Of a stretch of DNA of 64,000 nt, positions 33,184-40,462 are shown piece by piece. Location of the stretch: positions 248,001 to 312,000 of the forward strand of contig NZ_JAALJI010000005.1 in the NCBI RefSeq assembly GCF_011064595.1, read 5' to 3'. The translations under genes were made by a program, and so were the position numbers. The first letter of the stretch is position 1. Each line of letters begins with the position of its first letter. Source of the DNA: Paludisphaera soli. GTDB lineage: Bacteria; Planctomycetota; Planctomycetia; Isosphaerales; Isosphaeraceae. Under the pieces are notes generated by a model. It worked only from the letters and a program-made list of their open reading frames with translations. It did not search any database and had not been told where the DNA came from.

Positions 33184-34686
33184 ATGGTTCGCATCGCCGG
33201 GGTTCGGGGCGCGGCGGTCGCCTTGGGGGCGGCCTGGCTGCTGACGGGCTGGTGGGAACGGCCGGCGGCGGGCCAGGCGACGGAGCCGCGCCTCCCGGGC
33301 GCGGTGACGTCTTGCCCGGCCTGGCTGAAGTCGGGCGCTCCGTTCGACATGACGGCCTTCTTCGCCGAGCCGCCCGCCGGGAAGAACGCCGCGCCGCTGT
33401 ACTTCCCGGCCTTCGCCGAGTTCGGCCCCGAGGTGGACGCATGCCTGCCGCCGCCCGAGAAGGGCCGGGGGCAGATCCCGGAGGCCACGGATCGGGCCAG
33501 GCGGATCGGCGAGCTTTACGGCGTGATGGACAAGACGCCCGAGAGCCTGGATCGGAAGGCGCTCGACGCCCTGCTCGCCGAGCTGAACGACGGCTACCGC
33601 AAGCTCGCGGGCGTCCAGCGGCGGCCGGAATGCGCCTTCGCGGTCGGTCTCACGCCCGATTCGCTCCTGCCGCACGCCCAGGCCGCGCGCACGGTCGCCC
33701 GGGCGGTCTGCCTGCGGATCTTCCGCGACGCCGAGAAGGGGAACCTGGAGCGGGCGATCCCCGACCTGGCGATGATCCTCCGCCTGAGCCGCGACCTCCG
33801 CCCGCGCGGGCCGGCGATCGTGCAGCTGGTGAGCGGGGCGATCGACGGCATCGCGCTCCTGGAGTCGCTGCCGGCGATCCTCCGCTCGCCGACGCTGAAG
33901 GTCGCGCATTGCGACCGCCTCGTCGCCCTCCTGCGCGAGCACGACGCCGGGCTCGACCGCTTCGTCACGGGGGCCAAGGCGGAGTACGTCATGCAGCGGA
34001 CGTTCCTGCGGGCCTGCCAGGAGAAGCGGCTCGCGCAGGCGGGGCCGGACGGCCGGCCCTTCGACAAGCTGCTGTCGATCACCGACGCGGCCGAGATGGT
34101 GGTGGCGACCCTGAACATGGCCACGCCGGACCAGAAGCCCGCCCAGGCCAACTCGGTGGCCGCCGTCGAGGTCCTGCTCCGGGCCCACACCCCCGCCTGG
34201 CCCCAGGAACGGCGCGCGTTGGACGAGATCGCCCGCGCGATGACCGCGCCGGGACCGATCCGCTACGCCGACCGGATCCGCCAGATCGAGGAGCTGAAGG
34301 TCAAGCACCTGGGCGGCCGGATCCCCGACTCGCTCTGGGTGGCCCAGGCGTGCGCCTTCCCCTACGACACGCAGGCGCTCTCCATCGCCCGGGTCGACGC
34401 CTACAACCGGGCCTCGCAGGGCCTGGCGGCGATCCGCCGCTGGCAGCTCGCGCACGGCGGCGAGTCGCCGGCCTCGTTCGAGGCGGCCTGCAAGGAGGCC
34501 GGGCTCCCCGCCGTCCCCGTCGACCCGTTCCCGCTCGCCCCGATGAAGGCGACGGTGATCGACGGCCGCCCCGTGGTCTACTCCATCGGCCCCGACGGCG
34601 TCGACGACAAGGGCCGCAACGACTCCAACCTCGGCCGCCGCCCCCAGGGCGACCTGGTCTTCCGCCTCCCCGAACCGGCGAAGTGA
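33184..34686 (+). CDS. Exported hypothetical protein (helical, planctomycete type)
   Basis: A 500-residue exported protein. The signal peptide runs to about residue 30 (GAAWLLTGWWERPAAGQA). The mature part is nearly all helical: ATDRARRIGELYGVMDKTPESLDRKALDALLAEL, IPDLAMILRLSRDLRPRG, LVSGAIDGIALLESLPAIL, ALLREHDAGLDRFVTGAKAEYVMQRTFL. It ends in ASQGLAAIRRWQLAHGGESPASFEAACKEAGLPAVPVDPF and VVYSIGPDGVDDKGRND, the 'VDPF...YSIGPDGxDDxG' ending seen in many planctomycete secreted proteins and pseudopilins. The ATG at 33184 has a GGGGGAGG before it. Function unknown. Confidence 0.75.
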   Translation: MVRIAGVRGAAVALGAAWLLTGWWERPAAGQATEPRLPGAVTSCPAWLKSGAPFDMTAFFAEPPAGKNAAPLYFPAFAEFGPEVDACLPPPEKGRGQIPEATDRARRIGELYGVMDKTPESLDRKALDALLAELNDGYRKLAGVQRRPECAFAVGLTPDSLLPHAQAARTVARAVCLRIFRDAEKGNLERAIPDLAMILRLSRDLRPRGPAIVQLVSGAIDGIALLESLPAILRSPTLKVAHCDRLVALLREHDAGLDRFVTGAKAEYVMQRTFLRACQEKRLAQAGPDGRPFDKLLSITDAAEMVVATLNMATPDQKPAQANSVAAVEVLLRAHTPAWPQERRALDEIARAMTAPGPIRYADRIRQIEELKVKHLGGRIPDSLWVAQACAFPYDTQALSIARVDAYNRASQGLAAIRRWQLAHGGESPASFEAACKEAGLPAVPVDPFPLAPMKATVIDGRPVVYSIGPDGVDDKGRNDSNLGRRPQGDLVFRLPEPAK

Positions 34687-34710
34687 CGGGATCCGGCGGG
34701 ATCGGCGGGT

Positions 34711-34739
34711 CTTCCCTTCACCCGCCAGGGGGGAAGGGG
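34711..34739. repeat. Partial repeat copy K
   Basis: A CTTCCC...GGGGAAGGGG hairpin in the style of the dispersed repeat family, without the CTCATCCGGCC arm, between two convergent genes (stops at 34686 and 34748). It may serve as terminator for both. Confidence 0.45.
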
Positions 34740-34747
34740 TGGAGATA

Positions 34748-35503
34748 TCAGGATAAGTCCACGACGAAGGCGTCCGGGACCTCGGCCTCGACGAGGAGGC
34801 GGGCGAGGTTGAGCCAGGGGCCGCAGCGGTCGAGGACGCCGGAATCGGCGGTCGCGACGGGGGGGCCGGGGAGGAGCAGGAGGGGGTCGGGGTCGGGGAC
34901 GACCTCGGCCGTCGCGCGGAGGTCGACCGCGCGGATCAGGGCGGCGAGTAGTCCGCTGTTGGAGACCGGCGCGTCGAGCAGCCACGCCCGCGGGCCGACG
35001 CCCCAGGCGTCCAGCCGACGCGCGGCCAGCTCCAGGGCGGGGCGGGTCTCCGCGACCTTGCGGTAGGAGCCGTGGACGCCCGCCAGGTCGCGGAAGCAGC
35101 CGTCGCGGCCCCCCAGGACCACGCCGCCGCCGAGCGCGGATTCCAGCGTCAAGACGAGGTTGAAGCCGTCGATCCGGATCGGTCGTCCGCGCAGGGCGTC
35201 CACGCCCAGGAGCCGTTCCCGACGGCCCGCGACGGCCGCGTCCGGCCCGGCGCAGCGGAGCACGGCGAGGCGCTGGCGCTCGACCAGGCGGTGGCGGTCC
35301 CCCACCAGCTTGAGCGCCGAGGGCCCGGCGTAGCCGCGCGAGAGCAGCCACGAGAACTCGGCCGCGGCCGTCGCCAGCGCCGGGCGGGCCGGCCCGCCGA
35401 AAAGCTCCCGGTCCCGAGGCCCCGGCCCTCGATGCGTCCGCGTGTCCGGCACGGCCTCGCCCCACGTCGCCCCCGGTCGTTCGGCCCTCGACGCGGTCGG
35501 CAT
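34748..35503 (-). CDS. DUF434 domain-containing protein
   Basis: A 251-residue cytoplasmic protein of the DUF434 family. Typical parts: FSWLLSRGYAGPSALKLVGDRHRLVERQRLAVLRCAGPDAA (the DUF434 helical core), LRGRPIRIDGFNLVLTLESALGGGVVLGGRDGCFRDLAGVHGSYRKV (start of a PIN/NYN-like second domain with an Asp), and RAWLLDAPVSNSGLLAALIRAV. The second half has the acid pattern of NYN-type nucleases, so an RNA-cleaving role is possible, but the family is uncharacterised to my knowledge. The ATG at 35503 is chosen as the start of a sensible reading; about 30 polar residues precede the conserved part. It diverges from the LEDR-motif gene. Confidence 0.85.
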   Translation of the reverse strand: MPTASRAERPGATWGEAVPDTRTHRGPGPRDRELFGGPARPALATAAAEFSWLLSRGYAGPSALKLVGDRHRLVERQRLAVLRCAGPDAAVAGRRERLLGVDALRGRPIRIDGFNLVLTLESALGGGVVLGGRDGCFRDLAGVHGSYRKVAETRPALELAARRLDAWGVGPRAWLLDAPVSNSGLLAALIRAVDLRATAEVVPDPDPLLLLPGPPVATADSGVLDRCGPWLNLARLLVEAEVPDAFVVDLS

Positions 35504-35825
35504 CGTACCACGCCCCGGGCCGGGCGCCGTCCGCGCCGGGGCGGGCCTTGCAAAATCGACAATCGAGATTTCCGGTTTTTCGCGTCGCCATCCCGGGCCG
35601 TCCCTCGAATGATCCCTCGGACGGCCGTCCAGATCCTCACTTCCAAGGCGCACCTCGATCGACAGGGAACGGCGAGAACGGCGATCGACGGGGCCAATTC
35701 TCGGTCCCGCGTCGGCGCTCGTCGTCCGCGCCCGCCCGCCGCAGGATGGCGGGATGCATCGCCGGGGGAACGTGGTAGGACGCCCGCCCCCGGCGATGCG
35801 GACATTCACGAAAGGATTCAAGACG
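35504..35825. other. Divergent spacer, AT-richer patch and hairpin
   Basis: Between the divergent DUF434 and LEDR-motif genes. Bases 35550-35580 (CAAAATCGACAATCGAGATT) are AT-richer and likely hold promoters for one or both genes, though no clear hexamers are fixed. A perfect 13-base-stem hairpin stands at 35756-35799, just before the LEDR gene start. Confidence 0.45.
35756..35799. promoter_or_regulatory. Leader hairpin with 13-base perfect stem
   Basis: Arms 35756-35768 (GCATCGCCGGGGG) and 35787-35799 (CCCCCGGCGATGC), loop 18 bases, ending 26 bases before the ATG at 35826. In a leader this could control translation or be a transcription regulator site. No known riboswitch class was recognised. 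Confidence 0.45.
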
Positions 35826-37298
35826 ATGTCGAGAAGGAAGGACCAGTCCGCCTCGCCCGGCCGGCCGGGAAGGCGCGAGAAGCGGAAGAGCGCCCCGGCG
35901 CTCGCGCCGCTGGAGGACCGCCGGCTCATGTCGGCCGACCTGAGCCTGGGGGCGGCGCCGATCCCGCGCGACGCGACGGTCACGATGGTCCGGGCCGCGG
36001 ACCACGGCGTGACGACCCTGGCGGCCGCCAGCCCGTCGCTCTCGTTCGAGGGGGACTACGTCGTCCAGTCCTCGTCCGCCGAGTGGGTCAACCTGGGCTC
36101 GGACGCCCAGTTCGGCCCGACGGCCCAGTTCGCCCTCCACGCCCCCTCCGGCCTGGACGTGGCGTATCCCGCGACCGGCCTGCCGGCCGACCCGCCGGTC
36201 TTCCACGCCACGACCCTGCCGGCCTTCGACGGCCGGGCGATCGACCCGGCGGCCCTGCCATACACCAGCGGCTTCGCCGGGGAGGGCGCGACGATCGAGG
36301 TCGACCCCGAGGCCCAGGCGCGCCGCGAGGCGCTCGACGCGGCCTTCGCCAAGCTCGACGCCGACACCCGGGCCGTCACGGACAAGTCCGAGGTGACGCC
36401 GAAGCTCCTGGCCACGCTCCGCAAGGCGAGCGAGAAGGCCGCCGAGGAGGCGGGCGAGCCCGACGCCGAACTCGTGCAGGCGCTCCGCGACGACGCCCTG
36501 GCGGTGCAGGAATCCGGCACGTTCACCGACGAGCAGCAGCAGCGGCTCAAGGACGGCTACACGGCCGTCCTCAAGAGCGCCGGCGTCTCCGACGGCACGA
36601 TCGCCGAGCTGTTCGCGGCGCAGGACGCCGTGAAGGCGGCCAGCCGCGTCACGCCCGAGGACCTGCGGACCCTCGCCGCCGACCACGCGGCGATCCAGGA
36701 CTTCCTCGACGCCATGCCCCAGGAGCCGGTCTCGATCCTCCCCGCGTTCGACGGCGGCCCGATCGCCTTCTCGGGCCGGGAGCCCGCGGCCTTCCGGGGC
36801 TCCTGGGACGGCGCGGGGGGCGCCGCCGGCGCGACGCTGCCGGCCGGCCAACCGGTGACGATCGCGGCTACGGACGCGGACCTCGCCGCCACCTCGCAGC
36901 CGGTGACGATCGCGGCTACGGACGCGGACCTGGCCGCCACGTCGCAGCCGGTGACGATCGCCGCTCGGCCGGGGGTGGTGAACTTCGGCAACGTGCAGGG
37001 CCTCCCGTCGCGGTTCCACCAGGGCGACTTCGAGGCGATCCGCCAGAGCGCGGGGCTCGGGCTCCGTCAGGGCGGGGGGCTCGCCCGGCGCATGACGATG
37101 CGAGGCGGCCAGGGGACGGCGAACGTCGTCGTCCAGCCGGGCGGCTCCAACGCGGTCGCGCGGCGGGGGCCCGTCTCGGGCTTCGTCCGCCAGGCGGGCC
37201 AGCCGGCCGCCGTCCCGTCGACGCAGGGCAAGGCCGACCCGAACGCCGTCATCGGCCTCGGCGCGTCGCGGAATCGGGCCAAGCTTCCCGGCTCCTGA
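35826..37298 (+). CDS. Surface protein with planctomycetal LEDR N-terminal motif and 48-nt repeat
   Basis: A 490-residue protein. It lacks a classical signal peptide but begins with a Lys/Arg-rich segment followed by APALAPLEDRRLMSADLS, a form of the 'LEPLEDRxLLS' motif at the N-terminus of many large planctomycete extracellular proteins, thought to be a localisation or export mark. The mature part has a helical centre (QARREALDAAFAKLDADTRAVTDKSEV to LADDAL) and a C-terminal region with two and a third copies of a 16-residue repeat (PVTIAATDADLAATSQ). The chosen ATG has AAAGGA before it; a longer start at 35754 would add 24 residues. Probable role at the cell surface; no enzyme motif visible. 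Confidence 0.75.
   Translation: MSRRKDQSASPGRPGRREKRKSAPALAPLEDRRLMSADLSLGAAPIPRDATVTMVRAADHGVTTLAAASPSLSFEGDYVVQSSSAEWVNLGSDAQFGPTAQFALHAPSGLDVAYPATGLPADPPVFHATTLPAFDGRAIDPAALPYTSGFAGEGATIEVDPEAQARREALDAAFAKLDADTRAVTDKSEVTPKLLATLRKASEKAAEEAGEPDAELVQALRDDALAVQESGTFTDEQQQRLKDGYTAVLKSAGVSDGTIAELFAAQDAVKAASRVTPEDLRTLAADHAAIQDFLDAMPQEPVSILPAFDGGPIAFSGREPAAFRGSWDGAGGAAGATLPAGQPVTIAATDADLAATSQPVTIAATDADLAATSQPVTIAARPGVVNFGNVQGLPSRFHQGDFEAIRQSAGLGLRQGGGLARRMTMRGGQGTANVVVQPGGSNAVARRGPVSGFVRQAGQPAAVPSTQGKADPNAVIGLGASRNRAKLPGS
36852..36965 (+). repeat. 48-nt tandem repeat inside surface protein gene
   Basis: Units at 36852-36899 and 36900-36947 differ at two positions; a third partial copy follows to about 36965. 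The 48-base length keeps frame and encodes the 16 residues PVTIAATDADLAATSQ. Slippage would change copy number without breaking the protein. Confidence 0.8.
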
Positions 37299-37317
37299 GC
37301 CGGGGCCGATCGCCGTC

Positions 37318-37352
37318 GCGCCGGCCGAGGGGGGACGCCCCCCGGCCGGCGC
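37318..37352. terminator. GC hairpin after surface protein gene
   Basis: GCGCCGGCCG-A-GGGGGG pairs with CCCCCCGGCCGGCGC across a two- to three-base loop, with a single bulged A. It begins 20 bases after the stop at 37298. No U-tract follows. Confidence 0.5.
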
Positions 37353-37556
37353 GCGGACGGTCCGTCGTCCGGGCGGCGTCGGCCCGCCCCCGGGCTCGCC
37401 CTCGGGCGCGAACCCGCGGACATCCCTCGGGCCCGGGGGCGGGCCCGCGCCGCCCCTCGTCGTTTCTTCTCCGAATCCCCCGGCGAGCTTCATCGCCCCG
37501 GGGTATCCTGGGGCCTCGTTCGACGACCCGGAACGCAACCGAACAGGACCCCGACC

Positions 37557-39149
37557 GTGCTCGACCTTTCCGAACTGCGCGCCGCGGCGCGGACCGAGGG
37601 CGGCGTCAGCCGCCGCCTCTTCCTGGCCTACGGCGCCGCCCTGTCGTCGCTGCCGCTCCTGGGCTCTCGGGCCGTCGCCGGCTCGCGCCGCGCGAGCTTC
37701 GAGTCCGACCCGTTCACGCTCGGCGTGGCGTCGGGCGACCCGACGGACACGGGCGTCGTCCTGTGGACCCGGCTCGCGCCGAAGCCGCTCGACCCCGACG
37801 GCGGCCTCGCCCCCGAGGCGGTCGAGGTGGCGTGGGAGGTCGCGACCGACGACGGCATGCGCGAGGTCGTCCGCAAGGGGACGACCGTCGCCACGCCCCA
37901 GCTCGCGCACTCGGTCCACGTCGAGGTCGAGGGCCTGGAGCCCGACCGCTGGTACTTCTACCGCTTCCGCGCCGGCGACGCCGCCAGCCCGGTCGGCCGG
38001 ACCCGCACCGTCCCGGCCGCCGACGCCTCGCCCGACCGCCTCCGGTTCGCCTTCGCCTCCTGCTCGCACTTCGAGGCCGGCTACTTCACCGCCTACCAGC
38101 ACATGGCCCAGGACGACCTCGACCTGGCGTTCCACCTGGGCGACTACATCTACGAAGGCCCCGGCCGCGACGGCGGGGTCCGCCGGCACTCCGGGCTTGA
38201 GATCGAGACCCTGGCCGACTACCGGATCCGCCACGCCCAGTACAAGACCGACGAGCACCTGCGGGCCGCGCACGCCCGCTGCCCCTGGGTCGTCACCTGG
38301 GACGACCACGAGTTCGACAACAACTACGCCGCCGAGATCTCCGAGAAGCAGGGGATCGACCCGGTCGACTTCCTGGAGCGCCGCGCCAACGCCTATCAGG
38401 CGTACTACGAGGCGATGCCCCTGCGGGCCAGGTCGCTGCCCCACGGCCCCCACATGAAGCTGTATCGCACCGTCGGCTACGGCCGACTGGCGGCGTTCCA
38501 GGTCCTCGACACCCGCCAGTACCGCACCGACCAGCCCAACGACGACCGCCCCGCCGAGCTGGACGACGCCGCGCTCAGCCCCAAGAACACCATCCTGGGC
38601 GCGAAGCAGGCCGACTGGCTGAAGGCGTCCCTCCTTCGGTCGACCGGGACGTGGAACGTGCTGGCCCAGCAGGTGATGATGGGCATGGTCGCCCGTTCCC
38701 GACGGCCGGGCGAGCGCGAGCTGTACTCGATGGACCAGTGGCCCGGCTACGCGGCCGAGCGGATTAAGCTGGCGAAGTTCCTGGCCGACCGCCGCGTGCC
38801 GAACCCCGTCGTCCTCACGGGCGACATCCACTCCAACTGGGTGAACGACCTGCGCGTCGACGACCGCAAGCCCGAAAGCCCGATCGTCGCCACCGAGTTC
38901 GTCGGCACGTCGATCACGAGCGGCGGCAACGGCGTCGCCGAGGTCGAAGGCCTCGACGCCCTGCTCGCCGCCAACCCCGGCGTCCGCTTCCACAACCGCC
39001 AGCGCGGCTACGTCCTCTGCACCCTCACGCCGCAGTCGTACACCAGCGACTACCGCATCGTCGAGGACGTGAAGTCCCCCGGCGCGGCGATCAAGACGCT
39101 CAAGTCGTTCGTCGTCGAGGCCGGCAAGCCCGGCGCGCAGCCGGCCTGA
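37557..39149 (+). CDS. phoD: PhoD-family alkaline phosphatase, Tat-exported
   Basis: A 530-residue secreted phosphatase/phosphodiesterase. The N-terminus has a twin-arginine signal (VSRRLFLAYGAALSSLPLL), so it is exported folded with metals. Next the PhoD N-domain (FTLGVASGDPTDTGVVLWTRLAPKPLDPDG), a strand region (VHVEVEGLEPDRWYFYRFRAG), and the metallophosphatase core: FAFASCSHFEAGYFTAYQHMA, LAFHLGDYIYEGP (metal Asp), VVTWDDHEFDNNYA (Asp-His), VLTGDIHSNWVNDL (Asp-His). It starts at GTG with AGGA before it; a GGGTATCCTGGGG promoter-like element is at 37499-37514. A typical role is recovery of phosphate from phosphoesters under phosphate limitation. Confidence 0.93.
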   Translation: MLDLSELRAAARTEGGVSRRLFLAYGAALSSLPLLGSRAVAGSRRASFESDPFTLGVASGDPTDTGVVLWTRLAPKPLDPDGGLAPEAVEVAWEVATDDGMREVVRKGTTVATPQLAHSVHVEVEGLEPDRWYFYRFRAGDAASPVGRTRTVPAADASPDRLRFAFASCSHFEAGYFTAYQHMAQDDLDLAFHLGDYIYEGPGRDGGVRRHSGLEIETLADYRIRHAQYKTDEHLRAAHARCPWVVTWDDHEFDNNYAAEISEKQGIDPVDFLERRANAYQAYYEAMPLRARSLPHGPHMKLYRTVGYGRLAAFQVLDTRQYRTDQPNDDRPAELDDAALSPKNTILGAKQADWLKASLLRSTGTWNVLAQQVMMGMVARSRRPGERELYSMDQWPGYAAERIKLAKFLADRRVPNPVVLTGDIHSNWVNDLRVDDRKPESPIVATEFVGTSITSGGNGVAEVEGLDALLAANPGVRFHNRQRGYVLCTLTPQSYTSDYRIVEDVKSPGAAIKTLKSFVVEAGKPGAQPA

Positions 39150-39161
39150 GACGACGTCGCG

Positions 39162-39193
39162 ATCCGGCCTCGGTCGTCGCATCGAGGCCGGAT
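39162..39193. terminator. Hairpin after phoD
   Basis: Perfect 11-base arms 39162-39172 (ATCCGGCCTCG) and 39183-39193 (CGAGGCCGGAT) with a 10-base loop, starting 12 bases after the phoD stop. It also ends close to the decayed gene read from the right. Confidence 0.55.
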
Positions 39194-39221
39194 TCGCCCG
39201 CCGATGCGGATCGGCGGCACG

Positions 39222-39585
39222 TCAGCCGGTCGCGCCGATGGTCGCCTTCAGGGTCGTGCGGTCGCAGGTCGGGACGTGGTCGCGCTTGTCCTTGTCGGCC
39301 GCCGAGGAGACCAGGGTCGCGACGTCGGGTTACGCGAGCACCTTCATCGGGATCGCCAGCATGGCCGGATTCCCGTCGGCGGTGTTGTCCGCGGATCGGC
39401 GATAGACGGGCCGCAGGCATCTCGCGACGTCCCAGGTCTTCACCTGCGCGGTCGTGACCCAGTCGTACCAGCCGTCGGACCTGACGACGCCCTCGTCGTC
39501 CACGGAGTAGTCTTCGAAGCAGTGGCCCAACTGCCCCCGCGACGGGGTACGGCAGCGGGACGGGGTAGGCGAAGTAGGCGGGCAT
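39222..39585 (-). pseudogene. Decayed small gene (frameshift plus nonsense)
   Basis: The reverse strand reads MPAYFAYPVPLPYPVAG, then needs a one-base shift in a run of five G before GQLGHCFEDYSVDDEGVV and a 66-codon stretch ending MLAIPMKVLA at a TAA (39330-39332). After the TAA the same frame stays protein-like (PDVATLVSSAADKDKRDHVPTCDRTTLKATIGATG) until TGA at 39222-39224. Two lesions in 120 codons show a pseudogene. The original protein would be about 115-120 residues, with Cys and Trp but no recognised family. It lies between phoD and another decayed gene. Confidence 0.6.
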
Positions 39586-39770
39586 GGCTTTCCTGTCGTC
39601 TGGATGAGGAAGTCCGTCGGGCACGGAGGGCCGCCGGAGCGGCGATCTCATGCCGCCGCGCCCATCCCTGGGGCGCTTCGGGCGTCGAGGGCCGGGACGG
39701 CGTCGCGCCGGACCGGCCATCTCCCTCAAACTGCTACAGGAATGCGGAATTGCGACAAGGACGCGCGGAT

Positions 39771-40270
39771 TCAATGGGCCGGCGCGTCCTCGCTCCGAGT
39801 CCGCGGACGCCGCATCCGGGCTGGGACGAATCGGCTCGGCGGGCGTCCGGGGCGGGGCTTGAAGAGGAGGAACGCCAGGACCTCATCGAGCCGTCCGTGG
39901 GCGTCGAGGTCGCCAAGTCTCTTCATGCTGGGCACGTCGGCCACGTAGGGGCCGCATCAGGTCGCCTGGAAATCGAGGACGACGACGCGCCCCTTGAGGT
40001 CCGCGATCGCGCTGGAGCGTCCCGAGGCCTCGTCGTCGAACTTCAAGGTGGAGGAGCTTGCCCACGAGTTCCATGACGGCGAGCGAGCCGAAAGCGGCCT
40101 TGCTGCGGGCGTCTCGGGATAGTCGGCGATCAGGCGGTCGAGCAGCATTCGCTTCACCGCGTCGCAGGTCGTCTGGGCGAAGCCAGGGAGGCTGGCGTCC
40201 AGGCGGTCCCCAGGTAGTCGGCTAGGAACCGCTCGACCACGGGGACCGCACTCGGGGAGACGAATCCTCG
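39771..40270 (-). pseudogene. Decayed thioredoxin/TlpA-like gene
   Basis: On the reverse strand, sequence pieces in changing frames assemble into a TlpA-like protein: VSPSAVPVVERFLADYL, then DASLPGFAQTTCDAVKRMLLDRLIADYPETP, LAVMELVGKLLHL in another frame, and KFDDEASGRSSAIADLKGRVVVLDFQAT followed by a TGA. The next codons read CGPYVADVPSMKRL in the same frame, so the stop replaces the Trp of the expected ATWCGPC motif (TGG to TGA), and the second Cys is Tyr. After PSMKRL the thioredoxin fold is cut short to a Pro-rich end and TGA at 39771-39773. At least two frameshifts, one nonsense and one deletion make it non-functional. Confidence 0.7.
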
Positions 40271-40462
40271 GCGCCTCGACCCGGGCGTGCAAATTTTGTC
40301 CTTGTTTGGGTCTTTTAACTCGATGCTGTCTTGGTTTTAAAAAATTGTGACGATATGGGTTTTTTTTGTTTGAAACAAGGCGGCGGAGATGGAATATTGG
40401 TCGAGAACATCCTGGCATGATTTGGTCTGAACCGCAAAGGCTCGCTGGCCGAAGGGGGGGGG
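40271..40462 (+). promoter_or_regulatory. AT-rich promoter region of the protease gene set
   Basis: Bases 40290-40400 are the most AT-rich of the window (for example GGTTTTAAAAAATTGTGACG and a run of eight T). A good sigma-70-like pair is TTGAAA at 40370-40375 and AATATT at 40393-40398 with a 17-base spacer. The -35 overlaps a near-perfect inverted repeat TTGTTTGAAACAA (40366-40378), a possible operator. The start codon is about 60 bases further on. Confidence 0.55.
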
